Assembly (NCBI GenBank): GCA_026120185.1
Contig: JANUWF010001942.1
Span: forward strand, 3,501,001-3,565,000
Reading direction: 5' to 3'
DNA length: 64,000 nucleotides
From: Voacanga thouarsii
Lineage: Eukaryota; Streptophyta; Magnoliopsida; Gentianales; Apocynaceae
The notes under the pieces were generated by a model. It was given only the letters and a program-made list of their open reading frames with translations. It had not been told where the DNA came from and did no database searches. Each line of letters opens with the position of its first letter. The stretch's first letter is position 1. Below, piece after piece: positions 44,571-56,021 of this stretch. A program made the translations under genes and the position numbers.

Positions 44571-45196
44571 GAGCTTCATCAATTAGGAAAGAAATATATA
44601 GAATTATGCAATTCAATAGGGAGTTTTTATATGATTATTGAGAAAGATTCAAAAGACTATATACCAATTGTTTACATCATCAAATCAATGACCAATAGCT
44701 TGTTCAATATTTCTTTGAAGATTTGCTTCCACATGATAGTCGATGATTGATGTGGCTATGGTAATGCCTTTGTAGACAAAACCCTATATGCTACTAGGTC
44801 TTTAATTTCTAATATAACTACTAACACACAATATTTTGGCACAAATTATTTAGAGGAAAAGGTTGACAAACTTATAAATTTGAGAAAAAAAAAATCTTTT
44901 GGAAACCAACTCACAAATTAGGTTATATCATGTTTGTAATTCTTGTGATCATCCTAGTGATTTTTGTCATAATTTTGATATTAATGAACATGCTAATGCT
45001 TTAAGTTATTCTAAGAAGCCCCCTAGAAGATACAATGCCTATTCCAACACTTAGAATAAGGGATTGAGAGATCACCCAAATTTTATGTGGGAAAACAAAG
45101 GGGTGGGGCAATATGATACTGGTAATCGTTCCATGAATGACATTTTTTTTTACAAATTCATCTCAAGGCTAAAGCTAATGAAATAGGTAGGAGCCC
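44571..45196 (+). pseudogene. Athila-like gag, 3' part
   Basis: SSIRKEIYRIMQFNRE, ERFKRLYTNCLHHQIND, LVQYFFEDLLPHDSR, then FVDKTLYATRSLISN in another frame. A zinc-knuckle-like CNSCDHPSDFC follows, and an RRYNAYSNT / HPNFMWEN stretch matching the PYSNTYN..WRNHPN motif of this group. It is truncated at 45196 by copia D. Trp codons are again lost to stops. Confidence 0.78.
45192..45196. repeat. candidate D target-site duplication (left)
   Basis: AGCCC directly before the D LTR end. Its partner would lie right of the window and cannot be checked. Confidence 0.4.
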
Positions 45197-47010
45197 TGCA
45201 TTCTACAGAAAACAGAAACCAAAAATAAGAAAAACGCATAAACTACACAACAAAAGAATTATTTTTCTTTTACCTCTGCATGTCCTTGATTTGTTTGGCT
45301 GTGAAGAAGACGATTGAACAATAGGTATGGCTTCTTCACTCATTGATGCTTTCGGTTGATGACCCGCTAATCTCCTACTCCTCTGTGGCATGAACGCCGA
45401 AGCCTTTTGCTTCTCAGAATATTCCACCACCTAATCTCTTGTTGGTGAAACAAATAGGTGAGGAAAAACTTGTCTCAGAAATCATTCTTAATTATTTGCT
45501 ATTGATTAGCAAAATCAAGAAACTAAAAGAGAATAGAAAAGAACGAGAGAGAAGAGAGAAAAGAGGTAAAGCTTCTGTTTTTTTCTCCTTCATGTGTATT
45601 CTCTGATAGGAAAAAACATGCTACTAACTCTACCGATAACCAAGACATCGGGGTTTTGATATTTCAAAACACTTGGAGGTTATTAACAGAAGAGGTTTGG
45701 CTTAGCCTAAACTCATATGTTCCGAGAGTTAAAAAAAAAAAAATCCCTTTTCGTTCAGGCTATTGGACCATTAATAATTTATTATTTTTCTTGGACCCAA
45801 TGAGCCCAAAATAATAACCATTAATTAATTATTTTTTGGGCCTATTAAAATAATTCAATAAATAATGAATGAGCCTAAATGAACTAAAATAATTATTTAA
45901 ACCTTTTTATCTAGTTTAGGGCTAGATTAATTTTTCTGATTATTCAATCTGGGTTTAGGCACTGAATAATTAATTAACCTAATAAAGTAGATAATAAATT
46001 TAATTTCTCTCATTCTTTTATTTTATTTCAATCCAAAAATAAATTAGACTTCCCGAATTAAATAAAATTCTTTTAATTGAGACCATTTCCTTAACCTAAA
46101 ATTAATAAGGACTTACGGGTTATCTCGAGGACCAAAAAGACACATCGCCTTTGCTACTAAAATACCATTGCTATATAAATAGCTATATTTTATAATTTAA
46201 ATATTTTCTAATATTACCGTAAGGAAATATTGACCACAAAGACAATGCTGCGTTAGCTATGTCTTCGACGTACAGGTGAAATGACTAAAATACATCTCTA
46301 CACACCGTCGTGCATTTAGAGATGAAAGAGTGTACTAACACCTCTCTAAAAGATATCTATCGTCCTTAGGCTTCTAATCCAATGATCCATGATTTCTTAT
46401 AATATTTTTGCTTTCCAAGAGAGCTATCCTAACGCAAATATCCAAGTCATATTTCCTAGAGCCCTGGATAATTAGATAATTCGGATAACCACATGTGGCA
46501 ATATAGTGTAGAGACTATCTTATACAAGTTCATCTTAACTAACTAGTTATATATACCCAACATACAAGTGTATTGTTCATTCATTCTGAAGAACCCCAAC
46601 TATAGTATGCCAAAGCATACGCTTCCAGCTTCATTAGACCACTAACTTATACCTAAGTTGTAGAGTGCAAGTCTACGCTATAGCAATAGTAGTCTAAGTT
46701 TCTACCATGTAGTACTTTTACAAACCACTACTACAAGCCCAATTCTACGGATTCAAAATAGACTAGTGTTATGAAATGAGAAGACTACTCATTGGAATTT
46801 ATAACACAATAACCTTACCATGGTCCATACCTTACTGTGAAAGACCTCTATTAATATGAACCATTTACTTAAACATAATGGGTCTTTTTCAATGAAAATT
46901 GTACACAAAAATAAAAAAGATTTCACAAATAATTTTTGAAAAAAATTCTTTTATTAATACAAATCAAAATTACATCAGAAACTTAGTCTAAGAGGGCATA
47001 TATCCCAACA
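45197..47010 (-). repeat. D 3' LTR (Ty1/copia, C-related)
   Basis: Read on the minus strand it runs TGTTGGGATATATGCCCTCT ... GTAGAATGCA. It follows the C LTR throughout (for example the blocks for AGGGCATA, ACTGTGAAAGACC and GCGATGTGTC) but is clearly older and shorter (1814 bp). It contains the RRSxRLAG small ORF. Confidence 0.85.
45203..45391 (-). CDS. LTR small ORF of copia D (RRSxRLAG type)
   Basis: Minus-strand ATG at 45389..45391, 62 codons: QRSRRLAGHQPKAS, then EEAIPIVQSSSSQP and a basic CRGKRK, ending in a hydrophobic tail. It aligns with the C LTR ORF (RRSRRLAGVQPEAS, GAIPVVQSAPTQP) although the surrounding LTR DNA has diverged more. The frame is also open upstream to 45430. It may be a leader peptide; not demonstrated. 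Confidence 0.4.
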   Translation of the reverse strand: MPQRSRRLAGHQPKASMSEEAIPIVQSSSSQPNKSRTCRGKRKIILLLCSLCVFLIFGFCFL

Positions 47011-47072
47011 ATCTCCTACTTGGACTCTAAGACTAAGTGAGTCCATAGGTGCCCACCCCTATGGCAACTAAA
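47011..47072 (-). pseudogene. D pol 3' end (last RNase H codons) and polypurine tract
   Basis: Minus strand: LVAIGVGTYGLT and stop at 47033, matching the end of C pol (AIGVGTYGLT), then AGTAGGAGAT before the LTR. It is separated from the rest of D pol by element E. Confidence 0.85.
47068..47072. repeat. E target-site duplication, decayed
   Basis: CTAAA here versus CTTAG at 59118..59122. The uninterrupted homologue in C reads CTTAG on the coding strand, so each copy carries changes. Confidence 0.5.
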
Positions 47073-47152
47073 TGTAACACCCCTACTAAAAATAACAGTG
47101 AAAGCATATCAATATCAGGTGTTGCCCCGCCTAATTTCCTAGACAAGAGGTC

Positions 47153-47158
47153 TTTATA
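47153..47158 (-). promoter_or_regulatory. candidate TATA box in E 3' LTR
   Basis: Minus-strand TATAAAGACC about 80 bp from the LTR end, at a position equivalent to those in A1 and B. The other E LTR reads AATAAAGACC. Confidence 0.35.
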
Positions 47159-47833
47159 ACGAAAACAAGAGAGTATACAAGGTCCAGATCCATACAACCA
47201 CCCATACTGATGGTCACATACACACATAACAGAAAATCTCATACGTGAAAATTTTTAGTTTCACATCAGTAATAAGGCACAGTATCAAAAGGAAAATGTT
47301 CAGACCTAAACTGCTATCACTGTGGTATCATCCTTCTATCCGTAGGTCTGCTTAATTTCAGATCCTACAAAAGGGTAAGATAAAATACACGTGTGAGTAA
47401 AAAATCACCCAGTGAGTCCCATGTGTGCTAGTACTTTATGAAAGAACACAGTACATAAAACCCTTGTGGGGAAAATATTTCATTTTTCATAAGTTTTCCA
47501 ACTAAAAACAATTCCAAAAGTCTTTAAAGAAGAGTTTATTCAAAACTTAATCATTTTTGAAAAATGGTGTTTCAGTTTCAAAACATTGCCCTGATTTTCT
47601 AATCATAGGCACTTTTTCAACAGAAGGTCAGCCAGCATGCAAAGCTCACAAGGCTTCGCCTTCAACATCACAGTCTTATTGTACTAATAACACAAGCCTA
47701 TAGTACTCAATTGTGCATTTTTGGAAGGGTAAGTGTAAACAAGCACAATACTGAGTAATTCAGAATATTTTTCTTACCACGGTAAGCCCAAGGATCCCAA
47801 TATCAACCTTACTCACCACAAGTTGGGGATCCT

Positions 47834-47930
47834 AATACCAACTTTACTCACCATTATCAATGCCAACCTTACTCACCGTTATCAATACCAACCTTACTCA
47901 CCATTATCAATGCCAATGTTACTCATCGTA
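47834..47930. repeat. 25-bp tandem repeat, 4 units (E 3' LTR)
   Basis: Units of the type AATGCCAACCTTACTCACC followed by RTTATC. The copy in the other LTR has about 10 units (55649..55896). Confidence 0.9.
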
Positions 47931-48045
47931 CAACTCATCTCAATGTCTGTCACCCCGTTTGGAGTAAGACAATCCCTAGAACTAGGCCAGGTTACTAGGG
48001 CCGTCTAACTCTAACGTAGGCTAGTACAAAGATCAAAGTCCTTGC

Positions 48046-48055
48046 TGAGTACTCA
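48046..48055. promoter_or_regulatory. LTR palindrome TGAGTACTCA (E 3' LTR)
   Basis: Exact decamer, with CTAGTAC and CTACGTTAG blocks on the downstream side in element orientation. Confidence 0.5.
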
Positions 48056-49139
48056 GCGTTACCAATACCAACCCTTGCTGATCAGGCCAGAGAGTTATCT
48101 AATCTCATAGGATTTTCAAAACAAACATTTTTGGGACAAAATAACATTTTTTAGAATTTGATCCCACTGACTCATAAGTCAATCATCATTCACATAGGCT
48201 CTGCAGGGCCAATCAATTCATTCTATAGGCACATCAGGCCAATAAAATAATTTTCAAGATCAAAATGTCGTTTTTCAAAAGTCAATCTCATTACGAGAGT
48301 TCATTTTCTAAAACCATGTCAAAATAGGGTAAAAAGTTCTTTTCATACATCAAAACAAGTTTTCAGGAGTATTCAGGTCATTTTTCCCATACTCAATCAC
48401 AAAAGTCATTTTCAAGGGCTTTTTGGATCATTTTACCCATGCTCGATTTCAAAAGACTTTTTGAGGGTATTCAGATCATCTTACCCTTACCCAATTTGAA
48501 AAGTATTCACAAGAGTTCTAATAAGGATATTTCAGTTATTTACTGAATACCCGATTCCAAAGGTTTTCATAAAACATTCCAATAAGGACAATTGGCTCAT
48601 TTTCCAAATACCCGATTTCAAAAGGAACTCATTCCAAGAAATTTATAATTCTAATCCCAAGAGAGGATTAAATCAATGTTTCCAAACACATTTTCATAAA
48701 ATATTCCAATAAGGGCATTCCAGTCGATTTATGAATACCTAATTTCAAAGATTACCACTTTCCAAAAATTCTAAGTATTTAATAAAAAAAAAGGACTAAA
48801 TTCACAAAATTCATGCTTTAATTATCCATTATGGTTTCCAAGCCAATCATGAAGTTCATTCAAGTCCAAAATGGCATAAAAAAAATCTTGCCCAGATAAA
48901 CCTTAAACATATTTAGGGATTTCCAAAACGGTATAAAATGTAGCATTTTATGGAAAAACAAGGCACACTAGCTTTCAAGAGAGTTTTAGAAATCCAAGGG
49001 GCTCATCTCGTATCCTAATTAGCTCTTTTCCTTTTATGGCCGTTTAATCACCGTTTCTACCGTTTTGAAAATTTCGTTGGCCGTTTACCAATAAACCTAC
49101 ACCAAACATCATTTTCGGGTCAAATTGTGTTTGGCCGAA

Positions 49140-49240
49140 AAATAGCCGACGTGCCCGACAGGTAGTCGACGTCCAACCGATGTTTAGCCGACGGGGCTGA
49201 CGGTTAGCAAATGAGGCCGATGGTTAGCCAATGGTTCAGG
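49140..49240. promoter_or_regulatory. GCCGAC-rich cluster in E LTR
   Basis: GCCGAC at 49145 and 49187, plus CCCGAC, GTCGACGTC and repeated GGTTAGCC/AATGG words within 100 bp. The other LTR has GCCGAC at 57123, 57134 and 57216. RCCGAC is the core of the drought/cold-responsive element bound by DREB/CBF factors; a regulatory role here is inference. Confidence 0.35.
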
Positions 49241-51143
49241 AAAACGTTCAACTTTCGTTCACGTTATTTTTTCGTCGTTTGTTCGATTCTTTCATTTTCA
49301 TTTTTCCACATCCTTTCTCCCTTCATATACAAGGGATTCACTTCATAATTCAGATTCATTTTATCCAAAATCACACTATTTTTCATCCTTAAACTCATCC
49401 ATTTTCGGACTAAATTTCTGAAATTTCACAACTTGACACATGATTTTGTTTCGCACATGACTTTCAATCCACTACTCCGATTTGGCTCTATGATATACCA
49501 AAAATGACCATAAGACTCTTAAATTTTACTCTCTACAAGCCCTTTTCAGATTTTTAGTTCCCATGACATGCTACAAGGCATAAATAGCCCCAATAGTTTT
49601 GGTTCAATTCCACTATCCAGGCTTTCCTTTGTTTTCCTCTAGCCTTTAACACCTAGGAACCATTATTTCATTCATTTCTCCTTTAAATCATCTTTAATTC
49701 TGTGATTTCCAAATTTCAATAGCTCACAAGAGTCATGCTTATTCAACACAAATTCACTTCTTCTAATCAAAAGCTAGTATAATTCATTTTTCCAACTAAA
49801 TAACATCCATTTTTATTCCCCTTTGATCATCATCTTATCAACCAAAAGAAATCTTTCAAACTACCGTGCATATTCAGTTCTTCCTCACAAAAAACATTAT
49901 CCATAAACCTCCTAGGCAACCGGCACACATAAGCATGCCCAAGGTTCACATACAAAGTTCACAAACCCTAGCTTTTGATCTAAAATCAAGACATGAAAAT
50001 CATGTTTTCATGTTAAAACTCATACCAAAATAATCACCGTAATGAGGTCTAGACTTTAATTCTAGAAGCATAGACTTTTACCTTGTATATGGGATCTCTT
50101 GGCTTGATTTTGCTCCAAGAACACGAAGAACACACACACTTCTTTCTTTCTCTTTCCTTTTTCTTTTTCTCCCTATTTTTCTCTAGCTTTTCTTTCCTTT
50201 TCTTTCTCTCTTCTTTCTCTATTCCTTATGGACAAATTTCTTGCTAAAATTCAGCTCCTCAACCACCATTCTTGGTCAAATATTGGCCATTCATTTCTGA
50301 ATTTCATTAATTGTATGGTGGATATGCTTAGGTGTGTTCTAATAAAATTTTTACACACCAACCACTTTTTTTTCCTCCACAAAAATTCTCTTCATTTCTT
50401 CTTACATGGCTGCTGAAATTCTTGGCCAATTTTCAGCCATTCATTCATCTTTTCATGGTCCAAACATTAGCCAATCACATTGCTTAAGACCTTAATCAAA
50501 CGGGCCCACAAGTGATGTGTTCCAATTACAAAATTACACATCATTCTTCATTTATTTTGTAATTCTTTAATTTCATGCATTTTGCATGAACCCTTCATGC
50601 AACCTCTCATAAATTGACATATGTCCATGAGCTACTAATTACAAAATGCCACACATACCATTTTTAACCGCGATTTCATTTTTCCTTTAGAAATGACCAA
50701 AATCGAGTCCGAAACGAAAAAATATTTTATTCCACCATTCAACTTCAAAAATTCTACTAAATCCATTGGCAATACTTAAATTCTTCAATTCTTTTTCTAT
50801 TTGGTTAAATTTGTGGTCAAAGTCACGGATGTAGTCAAAATGATGAAAATATCCCCGGTAACCCAGATAGCATAATTCACATCAAAACGTGCATTTCATT
50901 GCACATATCAATTTTTCTTCTCAGTGTACCCTCAAAATCTTATTTTATTAATAATAGTAGCCTTTCGAAGATTTACGGTACAGGTAGAATAAATCTAATA
51001 ATTACATGCAGGTCCTGACAAAATATTATTACTCCAAAATATTCGTCTTATTACATCAATTAACTTTTGTTCTGGCCATCAATACAAATTCCCATTCTAT
51101 TACAAGTAATAGCCAATCAAAGGTAAAAATGCGGGGTATTACA

Positions 51144-51153
51144 TTCTCCCCTC
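51144..51153 (-). other. E polypurine tract
   Basis: TGAGGGGAGAA-type purine run on the minus strand, directly before the 3' LTR. Confidence 0.8.
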
Positions 51154-51159
51154 ACAAAA

Positions 51160-51500
51160 ATTTCTTCCTCAAAATTGACCTGCACTTGGAATAATTTTGG
51201 ATACTTTTTCAATATCTTTGTTTCCGTTTCCCAAGTTGCATCTTGCACCGTATGATGATTCCACAACACTTTTACAAGTGGAATTTTCTTATTCCGCAAT
51301 TCCTTTTCAGCACACTCCAAGATCTTAATAGGCTTTTCCTCATATTTCAAGCTTGGAGTCATCTTCAAGAATACACAATCTCATTCTACAGATTCCAAAT
51401 CTCTCTTACTTTGATTTGCATAACTTTTCAGTCTACTGTGAGCCACCTCCTTTTGCACTAACCTTTACAACTCTTCATCTTTATCTTGCTCTTCCTTCAA
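51160..51500 (-). pseudogene. E pol: chromodomain fused to a trace of integrase C-terminus
   Basis: Minus strand: a short KSYANQSKRDLES segment (integrase C-terminal tail) and VFLKMTP, then LKYEEKPIKILEC, LRNKKIPLVKVLWNHH and ATWETETKILKKYP. This is a well-preserved chromodomain with the Trp that A1 lost. Between RNase H and here only about 130 bp remain, so the zinc finger and DDE core are deleted. The FEEEIFVRGE tail precedes the polypurine tract. Confidence 0.82.
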
Positions 51501-52040
51501 TTATTTTAGGAAAGTAGGTTGAATAGAAATATTACTTAGCCTTATTTCTCCATCTACTGTAATTATCCCCAATTCTGGAATTTTTGTCATTTGAAGGGCT
51601 GACAAGTTTGCCTTCCTACTAAGGGCATCTGCCATTGTGCTTGCCTTTCTAGGATGATACTTAATTGGACACCGGAATTCTTTCAGAAATTCCATCCATC
51701 GTCGTTGTCTCATGGTCAAATCCTTTTGGGTAAAAATATACTTCAAACTTTTGTGGTCGGTGAAGATTTCAAACTCAGCCCCATACAAATAATGTCTCCA
51801 TTTCTTAAGAGCAAACATAGTAGCTGCCAATTATAAGTCATGTGTAGGGTAATTCTCTTCAAGGGGTTTCAATTTCCTAGAGATATAAGCTATCACATTT
51901 CTTTCCTGCATCACTACTCCTCCCAATCCTTCCTTTGAGTTATTCGTATACACCTCATGAGGTTTGTCCATCATCGGCAATGCAAAAATAGGAGCAGAGC
52001 TTAACCTCTTCTTCAATTCTTGAAAACTGTTCCCACACTT
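51501..52040 (-). pseudogene. E pol: RNase H
   Basis: Minus strand: [30 protein letters not shown] (the catalytic Asp position is Asn), [23 protein letters not shown], a stop, then [40 protein letters not shown] and [11 protein letters not shown]. One stop at 51831 separates two open halves. Fairly recent decay. Confidence 0.85.
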
Positions 52041-52880
52041 CTCAGTCCAAATGTAAAGAACTTTCTTTTAGGTGAGTCGAGTCAAAGGTGAAGCTATCTT
52101 ACAAAATCGTCAAAAAATCTCCGATAATATCCTGCTAATCCCATAAAACTTTATATTTTCGTTAGATTCTTAGGACGCTTCAAATTTGTCACTGCTTCAA
52201 CTTTTTACAGGATCTACTGTAATCCTGTCTTTGGATATCACATGTCTAAAGAATTCTACTTCTTGTAGCAAAAGTTCACACTTACCAAACTTTACATACA
52301 ATTTGACCTCTCTTAACTTCCCTAAGACCTTCTGAAGGTGTTGTTCACGCTCTTGAGGATTTTTGGAGTATACCAGAATGTTATCTATGAATATAACTAC
52401 AAAATTATCTAAGTAAGGCCGAAATATTCAGTGAATCAAGTCCATGAAAATAGCAGGAGCATTAGTAACACCAAAGTGCATCACTATAAACTCAAAACGC
52501 ATGTATCGGGTGTTTAATGCAGTTGTTGGTATGTCTTTTTCTCAAATCCGAACTTGGTGATATCCTTGCCTCAAGTCTAATTTCGAAAAACATCCTACTC
52601 CCTGCAACTAGTCAAACAGTTCATCAACCATGGGCAACAGATATTTATTCTTTAGCGTCACTGCATTCAACCCTCGATAATTTATACACATCCGTAATGA
52701 CCCATCTTTCTTCTTAACAAACAACACAGGAACTCCCCATGGTGACGTACTTGGTCGAATGAACCCTTACTCTATTAATTCCTGTACTTATTTCTTAAGC
52801 TTTTGAAATTCAGTAGGTGTCATTTTATAAGGAGTTCTTGAAATTGATTCTGCCGATGGCACCAAATTAATAGAAACTTC
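52041..52880 (-). pseudogene. E pol: reverse transcriptase with FIDN
   Basis: Minus strand: [82 protein letters not shown] and FIDNILVYSKNPQER. The second catalytic Asp is Asn (codon 52380..52382). Stops fall at Gln and Trp positions. The C-terminal part is FRHVISKDRITVDP. Confidence 0.85.
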
Positions 52881-53500
52881 CACTTCTTTCTCCGGTAGTA
52901 ACTCCTTCAATTCTGTTGAAAAAACATCTAAATACTCATTTACAACAGGAACATCTTAGGGTTTCTTAATCTCTCTTGGCTTATTAATTACATAAGCCAA
53001 ATATCTAGTACACCCTTTTCTAATCATCTTTCAGGCCTTGAGTCCTGATATAAAAGCATTACTTTTCCTTCCAGCCTCATCTACAAATTCCAATATAAGT
53101 TTCCTAGGTCAACAGAATCGTACTACTTTATGTCTACAATCGACTTGAGCATTATGTTGAGATAGTCAATCCATGCCCAAAATAGCATCATAATCCTCTA
53201 TGAGCAGACTTATCAAATCTCCTCCCAAAATTTCATTCTCCACCAAAGTTTTACATTCCTTATGTACTTTCTTACTATTCATTCACTGTCGTATTGGGGT
53301 ACTAACAATCACTTCATAATGAAGTTTCTTCCCCTTTTATCCCCATAGCATCAAGAAATGAATTAGCAACAAAGGAATACAGAGAATTGGAATTTACCAA
53401 TATTTTAGCATCATGATTCAAAATAAGGAGCATACCTTCCACTATTATGGCATAATTATCCATCTTTTCCAATGCAACCACTTGAACATTCACTTGTGGT
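52881..53500 (-). pseudogene. E pol: protease remnant
   Basis: Minus strand. A decayed active-site region (LVNSNSLYSFVANSF in place of LIDxG) lies near 53360..53400. Stop-rich sequence leads to VPVVNEYLDVFSTELKELLP and EVEVSINLVPSAESISRTPY at the RT boundary. The catalytic Asp-x-Gly is lost. Confidence 0.65.
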
Positions 53501-53995
53501 TTAGCAGGTCCAGGTCTAGAGATAGAAATTTATCCTAGGTTCTCCCCTTCTAGTCCTAACCTCTGCCCCTGATTATTTCTTTTCCGGTCGACTCCATCCT
53601 CCTATCCTTCGAGGGTGAGGGTAATTGGATCTCTTATGCCTTATCTTCCCAAAATTAGAGCACCTAAAAGAGGGTTGTCGTTTAGTCTAGCCTCCCCTCA
53701 TCTGCCTCTTTCTTTTCTTTTGCCATCAGAGTCTTCAAGTCTTTTCTGACTCAAACCCTGAAGTCCACTTCAATTTCTCCTACTCATATTCTCATTTATT
53801 CCAGTATTCTCATTAACTCTAGTGATGGTCTCAATCAGCTATTGAATGGTACCAGCCATTTTCTGAAAGGTATGGAACATAGGATTGTCCAAAGTTACAA
53901 GGTGGGGACCTTCCACATGTGGTTCTTCCACCGTTAGCTTAGTGTTCTATCGAGTAGTTCGCGATGATTGTCCAAAAGTTCATTTAGGAGACATC
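53501..53995 (-). pseudogene. E gag remnant lacking the capsid core
   Basis: Minus strand from about 53993: MSPK, then LVTLDNPMFHTFQKMAGTIQ and a basic region (GKRKKEADEG). It then goes straight to a decayed zinc knuckle (RCSNFGKIRHKRSNY) near 53650. The conserved capsid segment seen in B (PPTFLG ... RAWW) is missing, so gag is internally deleted. Ends are approximate. Confidence 0.5.
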
Positions 53996-54146
53996 TGTAC
54001 AGTTTATATGATTTTGCTAGTAAAATGATATAACATAGCTCAAGAGCAGACATAAAAGTAGATATAGTGTACATGGCAGGATCATAACATATATTCATTC
54101 TCATCAAACACAAAGCCAGTACAAAATTTGTGTGTTGAGCACACAG

Positions 54147-54790
54147 TCATATACACTGGCCGAACTGCACATATCCTACTACATACTTCCACATCTCATC
54201 CTCTTGCTCATCATCATCATAATCTGAGATAAGAAGTCCTGAATCAGTAGAAACTGTATAAGACTTTGCTGCATCAACCTCCTCATCTCCACCCGCATCT
54301 GGGTGCAACCAAGCCAATAGTTCTGGGTCTATCTCTAAATCCTCCTCAGGCTCCTCAACCACAGGTACCTCCACCTCGGCTACCTCCTGATCCTCTCTCG
54401 CCTCTACAGTCTCCAAACCCGGCATCTCCTTCTCCAGTAATCCTGGTACATCCCCACCAAACACCTTCTCATCATCTCAGACAACACTGCACCGTTGGGG
54501 ATGTTGTCCTCTTTATAATCACCTTGATGGTATTGTTTAATATCGCCATCAATCTTATTAGAATCACCACCTACCTTCTCTATCTGACTATGTGGCGATG
54601 ATGTCCTCTCACGAGTAAGTTTCCTCTCCAGGATAAGGTCTCGTACAAACGGAGTAACAATAGATACTACCAAATCAAACGAGCTCCCAACAAGATGGGA
54701 TGCATAACGGCAGTGAGGGTCAGGTCCTATCAATATAAAATGTCCTGGCACGCCTAGTCAATAATCTTCCCATTGTTGTTACACTCATCC
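54147..54790 (-). pseudogene. E acidic leader ORF
   Basis: Minus strand, two overlapping frames. 54751..54404 gives MPGHFILIGPDPHCRYASHL, VVSIVTPFVRDLILERK and so on. The sense then shifts to 54464..54147, which is very acidic (VEVPVVEEPEEDLEIDPELL, SDYDDDEQEDEMW). It lies between PBS and gag like the acidic ORFs of A and B. The Gly-Asp/Glu-Pro style is similar but the alignment is poor. Unknown function. Confidence 0.5.
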
Positions 54791-54885
54791 ATTGGGCGAT
54801 TACCCTTATCACTCATATCCGTCGGACCTCCACAATGAAAGAGTTCTATCAATCCCTACGATGATACCACAATTCTATAAAACTA

Positions 54886-54898
54886 GGCTCTGATACCA
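54886..54898 (-). other. E primer-binding site
   Basis: Minus-strand TGGTATCAGAGCC, a perfect match to the usual initiator-Met PBS, two bases from the LTR. It proves minus orientation. Confidence 0.92.
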
Positions 54899-55648
54899 AT
54901 TGTAATACCCCTACTAAAGATAACAGCGGAAGCATATCAACCCGTCCAATTTCCCAAATAAGGGGTCTTTATTATGGAAATAATAGAGTATACAAGGTCT
55001 AAATCCATACAACCACCCATACAGATGGTCACATACACACATATAATGGAAAATCTCATACGTGAAAATTTTCCACTTCATATCAGTAATAAGTCACATT
55101 ATCAAAAGGGAAACGTTCGGATCTAAACTGTTGTTACTATGGTATTGTCCTTCTATCTGTAGGTTTACTCAATTCCATATCCTACAAAAGGGTAAGATAA
55201 AAGACACGTATGAGTGAAAAATCACCCAGTGAGTCCCATGTGTGCTAGTGCTTTATGAAAGAACAAAGTGCATAAAACCCTTATGGGGAACATTTCATTT
55301 TCCATATGTTTTCCAACTGGAAACAATTCCAAAACTCTTTAAAGAAGAGTTTATTCAGAACTCATTCATTTTTTAAAAATAGTGTTTCAGTTTCAAAATA
55401 TTGCCTCGATTTTTAAATCATAGGCACTTCTCCAACAGAAGGTCGGCCCGCGTGTAAAGCTCATAAGGCTTTACCTTCGACATCACAGTGTTATTGTACT
55501 AAGGACATAAGCCTAGATTACCCAACTGTGCATTTTTGGAAGGGTAAGTGCAAACAAGCGCAATACCAAGTAATTCAGAATGTTTTTCTTACCACCGTAA
55601 GCTAAGGGATCCCAATACCAACCTTACTTACGATAAGTCGGGGATCCT

Positions 55649-55896
55649 AATACCAACCTTATTCACCGTTATCAATACCAACCTTACTCACCGTTATCAA
55701 TACCAACCTTTCTCACCGTTATCAATGGCAACCTTACTCATTGTTATCAATGCCAACCTTACCCTCTGTTATCAATGCCAGCCTTACACAGCTTTATCAA
55801 TGCCAACCTTACTCACCATTATCAATGCCAATCTTACTCACCGTTATCAATGCTATCCTTACTCACCATTAGCAATGCTAACCTTACTCACCATAC
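55649..55896. repeat. 25-bp tandem repeat, about 10 units (E 5' LTR)
   Basis: Diverged copies of AATRCCAACCTTACTCACC plus RTTATC. The plus-strand open frame across it (55548..55964) is only a by-product of the repeat. Confidence 0.92.
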
Positions 55897-56011
55897 GACT
55901 CATCTCAATACCTTGTCACCTCGTTCAGAGTAAGACAATCCCTAGAACTATGCTAGGTTACTAGAGTCATCTAACTCTAACGTAGGCTAGTACAAAGATC
56001 AAAGTCCATGC

Positions 56012-56021
56012 TGAGTACTCA
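56012..56021. promoter_or_regulatory. LTR palindrome TGAGTACTCA (E 5' LTR)
   Basis: Exact decamer, as in the E 3' LTR. Confidence 0.5.

Larger units (their letters stand above)
47073..51143 (-). repeat. E 3' LTR
   Basis: On the plus strand TGTAACACCCC ... GGTATTACA, 4071 bp. It contains a four-unit 25-bp repeat (47834..47930), the palindrome at 48046, GCCGAC clusters (49145, 49187) and pyrimidine-rich stretches. It is shorter than the other LTR by about 146 bp, matching six fewer repeat units. Confidence 0.88.

Noticed and set aside
55649..55896. Regularly spaced repeats resembling a CRISPR array
   Set aside because: Units are directly tandem with no unique spacers, lie in a plant LTR and also occur in the partner LTR.
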